Origin: an uncultured Bacilli bacterium
GTDB lineage: Bacteria > Bacillota_I > Bacilli_A > RF39 > UBA660
NCBI GenBank assembly: GCA_934101595.1
Contig: CAKORR010000001.1
Location: 310,001 to 374,000 of the forward strand
Length of the DNA stretch: 64,000 nucleotides
Reading direction: 5' to 3'
Part shown: piece by piece, positions 45,082 through 54,289 of the stretch
How the letters are laid out: the number at the start of each line of letters is the position of its first letter
Position numbering within the stretch: position 1 is the stretch's first letter
Notes under the pieces: model-generated
What the model was told of the DNA's origin: nothing
The model's input: only the letters and a program-made list of their open reading frames with translations
Database searches by the model: none
Program-made: the position numbers and the translations under genes

Positions 45082-46257
45082 ATTTATATACATAACGTCT
45101 ATATCTACGTAACCGTTTATTCCATCAATTATACCATTATTACATAATTGCCACATAAAATATTTGCCTTCATAATTAGTATTATCAGTATAATGAGCAA
45201 GCCATGTTTTATACTCAGAATCAAGCCACATGCTTGTTAAATAGTTTTTGCTTCCATATCTTGCGCCAACGTATCCTGCATCTTCAATTACTTTCAAAAA
45301 TTCTTCCTGAACTGAAGTTAAATCAAACAAGCTTATCCCTAAATTATTAAATTTAGACCAACTTTCCCAATCAAAAACAATTGGTAAAGTTATTTTATAA
45401 TCCTTTATTTCATTTAAAACCCACTTAGCCTGACTAATGGCTTCATCTTTCGTAGTTGCGTAACTGTAAAAATAAAGCCCCACTTGAATATCATTTTTTA
45501 AAGCATTTTCAATATTACTAATGAACTCTTTATCTAGGTAATTATCACTTCCAAAGCCATTTTGAGCACCAACTCTAATCATAGCAAATTCAACGCCTGC
45601 ATTTTTAACTTTTTCCCAGTCAATAGTACCTTGCCACTTTGAAACGTCAATACCAACCATTGTCTTATCATTTTTATGTTTTTGTAAAACTTCCTTAAAA
45701 GATGTCTCGGTACTTTTTGATATGCTATTTTTGTTAATAACATTCAAAGTAAAATCAATGCTACTTATATTATTGCTGCTATCCTTTAGTACATATGTTA
45801 ATTTGTATTTTCCAGGAGTAGTTAAATCATAATCACCAACGATATTACACTCGGGATTTTTATCATAATTATCCGCACAAATTAATTTGCTAGACAAATC
45901 AGTAACCGTATTTTTTTCAATGGTTAATTCATTTCTTAACATTGTCACCGGAGGGATATCATCAACGACCTTAATAGTTATAGACATTTCTTTTTTATTT
46001 TTTTTGTTATCTAAAACTTCATATTTGACTTTAATATCACCTAATTTATCATATTTTATTTTTTTATCTACTAAATAACCATTTTCTATTTCTACATAAT
46101 CTGAAACATAGGCTAATTTTCCATATGTTAATCGATAATCCTTTTTAGAATTAATGATAACATCTTTGGAAAAATGACTTTTTTTCATATTTATGCCAAA
46201 TGCAAAAGTTATACTAATTAGTAGTATAACTAATATAATAAATACTATTCTTTTCAT
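45079..46257 (-). CDS. Anchored glycoside hydrolase family 25 lysozyme
   Basis: Started at MKRIVFIILVILLIS (46257), since GAGTGATGTT precedes it; 392 residues. An N-terminal TM anchor is followed by two Ig-like beta domains (about 40-180; DDIPPVTML and STPGKYKLTYVLKDSSNN-type motifs, with a Cys pair). The GH25 domain starts MVGIDVSKWQGTIDW with the catalytic-face Asp and later Asp/Glu pair IVFDWESW, ending YVDIDVMYIN. It cuts the MurNAc-GlcNAc bond of peptidoglycan on the outer face. A single gene, divergent from nothing nearby. Confidence 0.88.
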   Translation of the reverse strand: MKRIVFIILVILLISITFAFGINMKKSHFSKDVIINSKKDYRLTYGKLAYVSDYVEIENGYLVDKKIKYDKLGDIKVKYEVLDNKKNKKEMSITIKVVDDIPPVTMLRNELTIEKNTVTDLSSKLICADNYDKNPECNIVGDYDLTTPGKYKLTYVLKDSSNNISSIDFTLNVINKNSISKSTETSFKEVLQKHKNDKTMVGIDVSKWQGTIDWEKVKNAGVEFAMIRVGAQNGFGSDNYLDKEFISNIENALKNDIQVGLYFYSYATTKDEAISQAKWVLNEIKDYKITLPIVFDWESWSKFNNLGISLFDLTSVQEEFLKVIEDAGYVGARYGSKNYLTSMWLDSEYKTWLAHYTDNTNYEGKYFMWQLCNNGIIDGINGYVDIDVMYIN

Positions 46258-46310
46258 AACATCACTCAATTTAATTATAATATGAATCAAAAAAATATAA
46301 AAGAGAAATA

Positions 46311-47222
46311 CTAATTTTTTTTGTATTCCTCTTTCACAAACTTTATAAATTCTTTTACTGTTTTATTTAAATATTTTTCATCATAACAAATACTAATATC
46401 CATATCAGGAGATGGTATTTGAAAAGGTATAATATATAATTCTTTATTTAATAGTTCATTTTCTATACAACACTTTGATCCCCAACATACACCAAGGCCT
46501 TCCTTAGCAAGTTCAACTTTTATTTCGGTTGAATATATGCGATATGTTGGTTTCAAATCTATATTATTGTTTTTTAAGCTAAATTCCAATAAATTAGTGT
46601 CAATAAAGCCTTTCATAGGAAGAATAAGAGGAAATTTCTTTTCTTCAACGTGATCTCCATTCATATACAAATCATAATAATACTTATTGCCAAAAAAGCA
46701 ACTTTCTAATGTATCAATTTTTTCTTCAGTATACTTAGGCTCATTTACGAATATAGGATAATGTAAAATTAACAAATCCAACTCTTTATTCTTTAATTTT
46801 TCTTTCATCTCTTGATCGGTCGAAGAAAAAACTGTAAATCTAACATGAGGGTTTATAGATACAAATTTTTTTATTAATTTTGGAAGAATTACTTTAGCAA
46901 TATGTGAATACATGCCAATTCTAATCTTGCCAGTAAGATAAGATGAACTTTCTTTAACTGCTCTTTCTCCCGTAACTAAATTATCAAAAGCTTTTTTTAC
47001 ATAGGTTAATAGTTTTTCTCCATCTTCCGTTAGCATTACATGTTTTCCATCACGTATAAAAAGTTGAGCATTTAATTGATCTTCCAATTCCTTTATCGCA
47101 TGGCTAATAGCCGGTTGAGAAACATGCAAAAGTTCCGTAGCCTTAGAAAAACTTTTAACCTCAGCTACCGCATAAAAAACTCTATATTTATTGAAATCAC
47201 TGTAACTATTAAATATACTCAT
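46311..47222 (-). CDS. LysR-family transcriptional regulator
   Basis: 303 residues. N-terminal winged helix (YRVFYAVAEVKSFSKATELL, then VSQPAISHAIKELE) and a periplasmic-binding-protein-like effector domain beginning GKIRIGMYSHIAK. It is 8 bases downstream of the possible pseudo-ATPase gene and probably cotranscribed rather than divergent, so its target is not obvious. Effector unknown. Confidence 0.88.
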   Translation of the reverse strand: MSIFNSYSDFNKYRVFYAVAEVKSFSKATELLHVSQPAISHAIKELEDQLNAQLFIRDGKHVMLTEDGEKLLTYVKKAFDNLVTGERAVKESSSYLTGKIRIGMYSHIAKVILPKLIKKFVSINPHVRFTVFSSTDQEMKEKLKNKELDLLILHYPIFVNEPKYTEEKIDTLESCFFGNKYYYDLYMNGDHVEEKKFPLILPMKGFIDTNLLEFSLKNNNIDLKPTYRIYSTEIKVELAKEGLGVCWGSKCCIENELLNKELYIIPFQIPSPDMDISICYDEKYLNKTVKEFIKFVKEEYKKN

Positions 47223-47230
47223 TTAAACCT

Positions 47231-48373
47231 CTAATTATTTTTTTGGCGAGTTCTAGTAATGCCACTTGATTTAATTATATCATAATATTCTTTTTCATCA
47301 AGCTTAGTTGCATTTATTAGCATTGCCGGTAGTGAATAATTTAAATGGTTTGGTGTTGGAGTAATATCAAGAATACAAAAATCATTATAAAAGGAAAGAG
47401 TACATAGTTGGCCATTATAATAAAATCGGCAAACATTTCTTTTAGATAGTTCATAATCTTCATAGTGTAAAATTTCAGAGGCTTTTTCGCCGTCTATTGC
47501 TTCATCTTTAACCATAATAACTTGATCTTTAAAAGCTTTCTCTTCGGTTAGTATGTAAGATATATCCCCACTTTTATTCCTTCCGGATAGTTTTTTTAAA
47601 TTATTTTTAGTAGAAAGGTAAAAATCATTAACAAGTATAGTTTCATTTTCTTTAATATCGCTTGATCTAAGAAACTCTTGAGCTTTTTTGGAATCAACAA
47701 GAAAATGATAATCAGCAAGTTTAAAAGTACTTAGATATTCTTTTAAGATTGAAATCACAGTATTTTTAATCTCTTCATATTCAAGACCAGCATCAATTAT
47801 TTGTAAATTACGATGAGTTATCCATGAATTAGTTACATCGATTGATGTGGCCATTTTTTCAGCATTAGTCTTTTCAGAAAAATGAACATGAGCATATGCA
47901 TCAATAGGCTTATCAAAATTTTTATAATATTCATCGTCTTCATCTTCATCATGGTAGGCATTGTATGCGTATGATTTTTCTTCTTTGTAATTTCCTTTAA
48001 TATTAAAAACTAAATCATATTGATCTAATTGTTCAAGAGAATTAACGCCAAAAAGTCTCAACGCAAAGTCAAACATTACTCCCTTATAAAAGCGTTTAGC
48101 ATCAATAACCCCACCATTAAATAATAAGACTTCCATTTCTTGATGATCAGCTAGTTTCTTTAAATATTTTTCATTTTGTAAATACAAATTAATAGCATCA
48201 ATGTCGATTCCACAGCCTTTGTTAGTTAAAAATCCGTTATTATTTAATGTGTCTAATACACTTGGTACAGTCGCAACAAATACATTTCGACTTTGTAAAA
48301 AGTCTAAAACATCTTTGTAAAGGCGACTTTGTAAATTTTCGCTTTCACTAGCAATAACAATTTTCTTTACCAT
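47231..48373 (-). CDS. Uncharacterised protein resembling AAA/NadR-like ATPases but without P-loop
   Basis: The 380-residue protein starts VKKIVIASESENLQSRLYKD. This fits the place where related AAA ATPases have K-I-V-I-T-G-G-P-x-A-G-K-T, but the Gly/Lys residues are missing. NSWITHRNLQIID (about 190) resembles their N-x-W-I-G-H-P-H-L-R-V-I-D motif. The C-terminal ~150 residues contain strands that could be a CYTH-like domain. If the relation is right, it has lost ATP binding. The assignment is from pattern memory and needs a profile search. It is followed by the LysR gene. Confidence 0.5.
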   Translation of the reverse strand: MVKKIVIASESENLQSRLYKDVLDFLQSRNVFVATVPSVLDTLNNNGFLTNKGCGIDIDAINLYLQNEKYLKKLADHQEMEVLLFNGGVIDAKRFYKGVMFDFALRLFGVNSLEQLDQYDLVFNIKGNYKEEKSYAYNAYHDEDEDDEYYKNFDKPIDAYAHVHFSEKTNAEKMATSIDVTNSWITHRNLQIIDAGLEYEEIKNTVISILKEYLSTFKLADYHFLVDSKKAQEFLRSSDIKENETILVNDFYLSTKNNLKKLSGRNKSGDISYILTEEKAFKDQVIMVKDEAIDGEKASEILHYEDYELSKRNVCRFYYNGQLCTLSFYNDFCILDITPTPNHLNYSLPAMLINATKLDEKEYYDIIKSSGITRTRQKNN

Positions 48374-48386
48374 ACTCTCTCCTTTT

Positions 48387-48406
48387 TGAAAGCGTTCTTG
48401 CTTTCA
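48387..48406. promoter_or_regulatory. Palindrome in the leader of the pseudo-ATPase gene
   Basis: TGAAAGC and GCTTTCA form a perfect 7-bp inverted repeat around 6 bases, directly upstream of the AAGGAGAG ribosome binding site. It could be an operator or an RNA hairpin. It fits the catabolite-repression (cre) consensus only on one half. Confidence 0.35.
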
Positions 48407-48480
48407 TATGCTTATTAAAACTCTCCACTTAATAATTGGCAAATACTATTTTTTTATAACTACTATTACTTTTATTTATG

Positions 48481-48506
48481 GAAAAAGAATCCCTAAAGAT
48501 TCTTTT
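48481..48506 (-). terminator. Terminator of the metallophosphoesterase gene
   Basis: AAAAGAATC pairs with GATTCTTTT around 6 bases at the gene's stop codon. Confidence 0.7.
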
Positions 48507-50253
48507 AGCCACGCAATTTTTTTAGTGATCGCGTATAAACATTTTCAGTAGCTTTAGACAAAGATGTATTTCTTACGACTAAAGGTATTATAGAAACATA
48601 TTTTATTGTTCCGTCACTTTCCATGTATACTTTAACGTGGGTTGCTCCCCAACAACATCTATCGTGAGTTAAAGAACTTGTAAAATAAATTCCTTTTTCA
48701 GGATCATATAAACTTCTATGAAGGTGCCCTAATATGTCAATAAACGTTTTACTTTTGTTATTAAATTTCTTTAAACATTTACCATTTATGATTTTTCTAG
48801 CACTTTCGGTAGGATCTTCTATTTCCATATCCTCACGTGCTAACATAAGATGATGAATACCAATAAGTTCTTTGTTCGCACTTTCGCCTAAGCTAAGATA
48901 TGCACTGTCATAACCAGCAAACACCATGTCTGGGCGATTATCACAAACATATTTTAAATGATCAACGCCTGTATGCAATTTGCTCTTATCATGATTTCCA
49001 CCTAACACAATATGTTTAACTTTGTCACACAAAGGAAAATCTGTAATCATTTTGTCACTTAATCTATAACTATTTATAATATCTTCTTTTGTTAATACTT
49101 TTTGACTTTCATGAAACAAGTCACCTAAATTTAATATATATTTTATATCCTCTCGAGCACAATAATCATAAGAAGCATTAATTAACATTTTCACATTATC
49201 ATCGATAATATCAGAATGTAAATCTGATATTACTAAAAAATCTATTACTTCTTTATCATCTGTTGGAACGTTTACTATTTGTTCACTTTTAAAAATAGGT
49301 GCTTCAACTCTATATTGTGGATCAAGGTCAATAATATTACCAGCTTGTCTAATGTTATATAAAGAACCTATACGATTTAAAGAATCAAGTATTTCTTTTT
49401 TAGATAAATTCATACCATATTGATACTTTAATACAAACTCAAGCCTAGAGAGAGTTTTACCATCAGAAGCTATTTCCTCTAAAATAATATCATCAATACT
49501 TTTAAATTTAAGCGTCTCTTCGTCAATCTTATACGGTAAAGAATCATGTTCACTTTTTAAAGTTTCAATATTATCTAAAAGCTCTTTTCTCTCAGCAGCT
49601 TTTTCTTCTAATAATGACTCTAAGTTTGCTTTTTCAGATGTAACTTTTCTAAATTCACCACTTAAGTGTTCATTATTCTTTTCTAATTTTAAAGAATTCG
49701 TTCTTTCTTTTTCTAATTTCTTTAAAGATTTATCTAAACTTGTTTGTAATTTAAAAGCCTCATCTTTTAAAGCCTTATTTGCAGTTCTTAGTCCTATTAG
49801 TTCTTCTTTTAAAGAGTCATTTTTCACTTTTATATCCGTCTCTAGTTCAGCGGATGATTTGCTCTCTAATTGAAGAATTTTTGTTAAGGCCATCCAATAT
49901 TCACGAACGCTTTCATTTTCTTTAGTAGCGTGTTCATAAATATACTTATCATAAACATTTTTAAGATGTTGAATTTTACTAGTCATTTCTTCAGTTAATG
50001 AATTATAACAGTTAGCAATGCCTCCAACAAGTGCTAAAAAATACTTTAATGAATCATTTTCAGTTAATGTACTTTCGCTTTCATAATAAGATATTAGGCT
50101 ATTAACTAGATAATCAATAATATCTTCTTCCGAATATTTTCTTTTTGGACTGCTAATTATTGCTCGTAAATCCGTAAATAAAACTCTGTTTATTTCTTTA
50201 CATTTAAAATACTGCCTGATTTTCATCATTGCTAAAGTATCTAACTTTTTCAC
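48505..50253 (-). CDS. Coiled-coil calcineurin-like metallophosphoesterase
   Basis: Read from GTG at 50253, which follows AAGGGGG by 8 bases; 582 residues. The N-terminal helical part (1-140) leads into a long coiled coil (about 150-250), a small winged-helix-like region and the C-terminal phosphoesterase domain. Metal motifs are in order: ISDLHSD, NLGDLFHE, LGGNHDKS, GIHH and GHLHRS. All ligands are present, so it should be active on phosphoester bonds. The substrate is unknown. The coiled coil suggests an oligomer or DNA-end-like tethering, which is speculation. Confidence 0.75.
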   Translation of the reverse strand: MKKLDTLAMMKIRQYFKCKEINRVLFTDLRAIISSPKRKYSEEDIIDYLVNSLISYYESESTLTENDSLKYFLALVGGIANCYNSLTEEMTSKIQHLKNVYDKYIYEHATKENESVREYWMALTKILQLESKSSAELETDIKVKNDSLKEELIGLRTANKALKDEAFKLQTSLDKSLKKLEKERTNSLKLEKNNEHLSGEFRKVTSEKANLESLLEEKAAERKELLDNIETLKSEHDSLPYKIDEETLKFKSIDDIILEEIASDGKTLSRLEFVLKYQYGMNLSKKEILDSLNRIGSLYNIRQAGNIIDLDPQYRVEAPIFKSEQIVNVPTDDKEVIDFLVISDLHSDIIDDNVKMLINASYDYCAREDIKYILNLGDLFHESQKVLTKEDIINSYRLSDKMITDFPLCDKVKHIVLGGNHDKSKLHTGVDHLKYVCDNRPDMVFAGYDSAYLSLGESANKELIGIHHLMLAREDMEIEDPTESARKIINGKCLKKFNNKSKTFIDILGHLHRSLYDPEKGIYFTSSLTHDRCCWGATHVKVYMESDGTIKYVSIIPLVVRNTSLSKATENVYTRSLKKLRG

Positions 50254-50295
50254 AACATTTTCCCCCTTAATTACTGAAAATTCTACCACAATTGT

Positions 50296-50323
50296 AAAAA
50301 GATGTCAAATTTGACATCTTTTT
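50296..50323 (-). terminator. Terminator of the SDR gene
   Basis: A perfect stem, AAAAAGATGTCAAA with TTTGACATCTTTTT, just after the SDR stop. Confidence 0.85.
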
Positions 50324-50329
50324 ATAATT

Positions 50330-51133
50330 CTAGTTACTGAAAAAGTCACGCTTATTAAATGGTGAAGTCATAAATCTAAGTGCCGCTCTTCGGTTAGTTA
50401 GCCAAGCAAATTTAACATTGTTTTTAGTATTGTTAATGATTTTATCAACCATAAAATTAGCAATAGTTTCGGGATAATCACCTAAGATGTTATATATTTT
50501 TTTGGTTTTCTCATCAAGCTCGATCTTTTCACCATCACCTAGTGAAGTGTTAATAAAGTTAGTTATCATAATTCCAGGAGTAATTTTACCTATTAAAACA
50601 CCAGTATTTAACTTGCTAGCTTCATATGCTAGAGACTCTGTAAAATAAGTGACTGCTCGTTTAGATGTACCATATATAGATAAACCTAAAATAGTTGCAT
50701 CATTACTACCATGTCCCTCAACATTATATATTTGCCCGCCATGTTGCTTTATCATTATGGGCATAATCAATTTTGAGCATAAAATAGTACCTTTTAAATC
50801 TATATCAATAAGTCTATCAATCACCTTAGTATCCACTTCCCAAATAGGGCAAGACGTTTGGTTTACGCCCGCATTGTTAATCCAGATATCAATAGTTTTA
50901 ACTTCATTTAATGTGCCATTTATCAAATTATTTATGTCTTTTTCGTCAGTTATATCAGTTTTAAAAGATAGTATTTTACCCTTTGAATCTATTTTTTCTA
51001 GTTTTTCTTTAGCAATTTTTAAAGCATCACTATTTATATCACAAAGTACTACATTAAAATTTTTCTTTCTAAATAATTCGGTCATAGCGTAACCAAATCC
51101 TCTAGCATTTCCCGTAATTACAACTGTTTTCAT
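50330..51133 (-). CDS. Short-chain dehydrogenase/reductase
   Basis: 267 residues. Cofactor loop VVITGNARGFG (T-G-x-x-x-G-x-G pattern), NNAG in WINNAGVNQ, catalytic YGTSK (Y-x-x-x-K) near residue 160 and PGIMITNFI. The Asp at the end of strand 2 (VLCDIN) suggests NAD preference. The substrate is unknown. It is a single gene at the edge of a decayed region. Confidence 0.85.
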   Translation of the reverse strand: MKTVVITGNARGFGYAMTELFRKKNFNVVLCDINSDALKIAKEKLEKIDSKGKILSFKTDITDEKDINNLINGTLNEVKTIDIWINNAGVNQTSCPIWEVDTKVIDRLIDIDLKGTILCSKLIMPIMIKQHGGQIYNVEGHGSNDATILGLSIYGTSKRAVTYFTESLAYEASKLNTGVLIGKITPGIMITNFINTSLGDGEKIELDEKTKKIYNILGDYPETIANFMVDKIINNTKNNVKFAWLTNRRAALRFMTSPFNKRDFFSN

Positions 51134-51195
51134 AAAAAAGCTCCTTTTATATTTATATAAATATTCTAACCTTTTTATAGAAATTTTACAACTAA

Positions 51196-51300
51196 TTAAC
51201 TAGACTTATTATAGCAATTATTTTTTATCATCTTCTTTTTCCAATTATAATTAGAGTTACTATTATCTTACTTTGGACTACCATTTATAAATAATTTCAT
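51196..51300 (-). pseudogene. Remnant of a flavodoxin-like/NADPH-dependent FMN reductase gene
   Basis: ATG at 51300 overlaps the stop of the upstream pseudogene as ATGA, a normal operon join. It reads MKLFINGSPK then an in-frame TAA, then DNSNSNYNWKKK and another stop. The F-I-N-G-S-P-K start is the FMN phosphate loop of flavodoxin-like reductases. Everything after about 34 codons is gone. Confidence 0.6.
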
Positions 51301-51773
51301 AAACTAATCTCCCTATATGAGTTTAAAAAGCTTATTATTGGATCAGTAGTATTAAGATTTTTCATATTAGCTTTTGCAAGCATTTCAGCAACATTTTTAT
51401 CATCAGATGTTATGTTATCCCCATAAAAATAAATTTTAAAATTTAGCTTTTTAGATAATCTCAACAAATGATGAATTTCTTTATTCCTAATAGTTAAAAA
51501 TGGTTCAACATATGAAATACTTCTTTCTATAATTCGTTTTACTTTGCTACTATATGAGCCATCAACACATTTACTAATTATAATTAGTTCGTCACTACCA
51601 AGTATTAATTTACTGATATTAGTGATTTTATCATTATGAACGCAACAAAATGGCGTTTTAACCCAACAATTAAAACAACCTATACAACTTTAATTTACAT
51701 CACTTACTAATAAATCTTCACTGTTTAAATTTAAAAAAGAGTTATCCTCTAAATCATGTATTATTGTTCTCAT
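51297..51773 (-). pseudogene. Flavodoxin-family gene with an in-frame stop
   Basis: The 159-codon frame from ATG 51773 is open except for a TAA at 51690-51692 (codon 28). It reads MRTIIHDLEDNSFLNLN, the stop, SCIGCFNCWVKTPFC, SDELIIISKCVDGSYSSKV and SISYVEPFLTIRNKEIHH. The C-I-G-C-x-x-C-W motif and the order of segments match a group of NAD(P)H-dependent flavin proteins. A single substitution in a Tyr or Lys codon explains the stop, so the loss is recent. It occupies most of the 900-base stretch between the SDR gene and scpB. Confidence 0.75.
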
Positions 51774-51851
51774 ATTTTAAAAATAACACATTAATTTATT
51801 ATTAATAGCTTTTATATATGCCAATTTATTTAAAAATGTTTAAGTAACATA

Positions 51852-51877
51852 AAAGCAGCCTTTTAAAAAGCTGCTTT
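51852..51877 (-). terminator. Terminator of tRNA-Leu
   Basis: AAAGCAGC pairs with GCTGCTTT around 10 bases with a following T run on the minus strand. Together with the tRNA and the two pseudogenes this accounts for the gene-poor stretch 51134-52040. Confidence 0.7.
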
Positions 51878-51908
51878 ATTACTCGTAAGCACGAGTTTAA
51901 TATCAATC

Positions 51909-51995
51909 TGGTGCCTGTGGCCGGACTTGAACCGGCACGATATTGCTATCACTGGATTTTGAGTCCAGCGCGTCTACCAATTTCACCACACAGGC
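51909..51995 (-). tRNA. tRNA-Leu (anticodon CAA)
   Basis: An 87-base class II tRNA with variable arm and encoded CCA. Acceptor stem GCCTGTG pairs with CACAGGC. The anticodon stem CTGGA/TCCAG encloses CTCAAAA, giving CAA, which reads TTG. T-loop GGTTCAAGTCC. Confidence 0.93.
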
Positions 51996-52040
51996 ATAAG
52001 TAAATTATAGCAAATGTTATATAAAATATCTACTATAAAT

Positions 52041-52592
52041 TTAGTCTTTATAAATTGAAGTATATAAATCTTTACTTCCATTATCGACTTCACTTTCAAT
52101 TTTGGGCAAATCATTAATTGAAGGTAAGCCAAAATAATCAAGAAAATCAGATGTAGTCTTGTAAAGATTTGGTCGCCCAGGCATAGTAGACTTACCTGAT
52201 TCTTTAACTAATCCCTTTGCTACTAATCGTCTTATAATATGGGCAGAAGATACTCCTCTTAATTCATCAACCTCTATACGCGTTATCGGCTGGTTATAAG
52301 CAATGATTGCCAAAGTTTCAAGAGATGAAGGACTAAGGGTATTATTAGTTGGATTAGAGATAAGCTTTTCATAATATTTTTTATGTTCCTTTTTTGTAGT
52401 AAGTTTAAAAGAATCTCCTAAATAACTGATTCTTATGCCTCTATCTTCACTTTCATAACTTGCTTTTAATTTTAATAATAGCTCTTTAGCATCATCCATG
52501 CTTATTTCTAGGATTTTACAAACGTCATCAAGAGTTATTCCTTCATCGCCGACAACAAATAATATACCTTCTAAAACACCTAATAAATTCAT
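52041..52592 (-). CDS. scpB: Segregation and condensation protein B
   Basis: Winged-helix partner of the ScpA kleisin and SMC in chromosome segregation. LLGVLEGILFVVGDEGI and LSPSSLETLAIIAYNQPITR then IEVDELRGV are family signatures, followed by GKSTMPGRPNLYKTT. The start is moved to ATG 52592: GAAGGA lies 8 bases upstream, and the first in-frame ATG (52598) is too close to it. It overlaps or touches the scpA stop. Confidence 0.92.
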   Translation of the reverse strand: MNLLGVLEGILFVVGDEGITLDDVCKILEISMDDAKELLLKLKASYESEDRGIRISYLGDSFKLTTKKEHKKYYEKLISNPTNNTLSPSSLETLAIIAYNQPITRIEVDELRGVSSAHIIRRLVAKGLVKESGKSTMPGRPNLYKTTSDFLDYFGLPSINDLPKIESEVDNGSKDLYTSIYKD

Positions 52593-52594
52593 AA

Positions 52595-53317
52595 TCATCT
52601 TCCTTCAATCATTATATCTTGAAAGTTATCACTTTGAGTTAAACTTATTTCATTGTTCTTAGCCATCTCCAAAATAGATAAAAAAGTTACAATGACATAA
52701 TCTTTTTTAAAACTATCAAATAATTCAACAAAATTCAGTTTTTTCTTTTCTTTAATAATATTTCTAATACTTACTATTCTTTCATGTACACTAAGTTCTT
52801 TTTTGGTAACTCTAGTATTAATGGGTTTAATGTATTTTTCACGATCTTTAAATCTTAAAAAAGCATTTATCAGATCTTCAATAGAAATATCTGTGGATAA
52901 TTTTGTATCCTCTTCGCGATATTCACTTAAATTTTCGGGCAATTTTGTATAATAATCTTTTCGATTTTCTTCCAACTTTGAAAGCGATTCACCAATTTTT
53001 TTGTATTGCTCATACATTTTTAATTTCTTTTTTAAATCCTCTTCGCTTTCAATAAAGGTTTCTTCTTCTTTATTTTCGCTTTCAAGTTCCTTATTAATTA
53101 GCTTCTTACTTTTAATATGTATTAAATCTGCGGCCATGACTAAATACTCACTAGCAATATCAATATTTAAATCTTTTAGGGAATTAATGTATTCTAAATA
53201 TCTTTCAATTATTAAACTAATGTTAACTTCATAGATATCCATTTTTGTCTCTTTCACTAAATGTAAAAGAAGGTCCAGAGGTCCTTCAAAATTAGATAGC
53301 GTAATAGTGTAGTTCAA
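52595..53317 (-). CDS. scpA: Segregation and condensation protein A (kleisin)
   Basis: Starts LSNFEGPLDLLLHLVKETKMDIYEVNI, the conserved ScpA N-terminus, and ends with the C-terminal winged helix (FLSILEMAKNNEISLTQSDN). It bridges the SMC heads. Read from TTG at 53317, because GGGGGG is 5 bases upstream and the in-frame ATG at 53341 lies before that site. 240 residues. It follows the anchored 296-residue protein in the spo gene run. Confidence 0.9.
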   Translation of the reverse strand: MNYTITLSNFEGPLDLLLHLVKETKMDIYEVNISLIIERYLEYINSLKDLNIDIASEYLVMAADLIHIKSKKLINKELESENKEEETFIESEEDLKKKLKMYEQYKKIGESLSKLEENRKDYYTKLPENLSEYREEDTKLSTDISIEDLINAFLRFKDREKYIKPINTRVTKKELSVHERIVSIRNIIKEKKKLNFVELFDSFKKDYVIVTFLSILEMAKNNEISLTQSDNFQDIMIEGR

Positions 53318-53327
53318 ATTATCCCCC

Positions 53328-54215
53328 CTAACTACATACAAAATTATTGTTTTTCATTTGGAAATTAACCATTTTAGGTGATGTTCCCTTTTCAAAAATG
53401 AAAGGATCATCTATTTTTGTATGATCAATAGTATTCAAATCAATCTCAATTGTAAAATCAAAACCATTGTAATTTTTTAAACTAGTTGAAGCACCGTCAA
53501 TTTCATCATAGCGACTCTTTTTGGCATTAATTTTTTCAACAGTCTCATTGGATGGCCCAAATTCGTAATAATTATAAGTTACCTTTACAAGTGCATTGTC
53601 TTTAAAATTATAAATGTATTTATCATTATCTAGTGTACAAGTTAAAGTATCGTTAGTTAGATTTACATCAGGTAAATAATCTTCATTCAAGACATCGATA
53701 AATATTGTATCTACATTAGTTAAATTAGTATCAAAGCTTAAAGTTTCTTCTTTATTTTCCATAAGTAAAATATTTTCTAATGAAAAAGCCCTTAAATCGC
53801 CACTATTATTTTTGATATATAGATAATATTTATTTTCGCCAATATCAATCACTTTGTCGGAATTATTAATCACTTTAAAAGTAATTTTAGAATTTTCTAA
53901 AGAAAAACCTGTTACGTCTATTTCATTAATAGTTATTATAGTGTCATTTTTAAATGGAAATTCTTTTTTCAAATCATTTTTATCATATGTTATCTCTTCT
54001 GGTTCGGAAGGCACATTATCTGTATAATCATTGCCTCTTTTCTTCTCAATGTATTTGTTAATATCAGGAATATAATACAAGAAAAGAAATAAAACTGCAA
54101 AAATAAATAGTAAAAAAAGAGGATTAGATTTTTTTTCTGCTAAATATCCTATTGTAGTTGGTTTTAATTCGTCCGGTGCGATAACAACATTTTTTAACTT
54201 CTTACGCTTTGCCAT
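53328..54215 (-). CDS. Uncharacterised membrane-anchored protein between spoVAE and scpA
   Basis: Started at MAKRKKLKNVVIAPD (54215) because GGAAGGG precedes it by 4 bases. 295 residues: a Lys/Arg-rich cytosolic head, one TM (about 32-50) and an extracytoplasmic part with two beta-rich units (ENSKITFKVINNSDKVIDI suggests an Ig-like or DUF-type sandwich). No family was recognised. It sits downstream of the spoVA terminator and directly upstream of scpA. Confidence 0.6.
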   Translation of the reverse strand: MAKRKKLKNVVIAPDELKPTTIGYLAEKKSNPLFLLFIFAVLFLFLYYIPDINKYIEKKRGNDYTDNVPSEPEEITYDKNDLKKEFPFKNDTIITINEIDVTGFSLENSKITFKVINNSDKVIDIGENKYYLYIKNNSGDLRAFSLENILLMENKEETLSFDTNLTNVDTIFIDVLNEDYLPDVNLTNDTLTCTLDNDKYIYNFKDNALVKVTYNYYEFGPSNETVEKINAKKSRYDEIDGASTSLKNYNGFDFTIEIDLNTIDHTKIDDPFIFEKGTSPKMVNFQMKNNNFVCS

Positions 54216-54265
54216 TTGTACCCTTCCCATTCTTTAATATTATAACAAATAATAATAAAAATAAA

Positions 54266-54289
54266 AAGAACTAATTTTATATAGTTCCT
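54266..54289 (-). terminator. Terminator of the spoIIAA-sigF-spoVA run
   Basis: AGGAACTA pairs with TAGTTCTT around an A/T loop, followed by T residues on the minus strand, right after spoVAE. Confidence 0.65.

Noticed and set aside
48387..48406. Catabolite-repression (cre) site
   Set aside because: Only the left half (TTGAAAGCG) fits the consensus; the right half has several mismatches.
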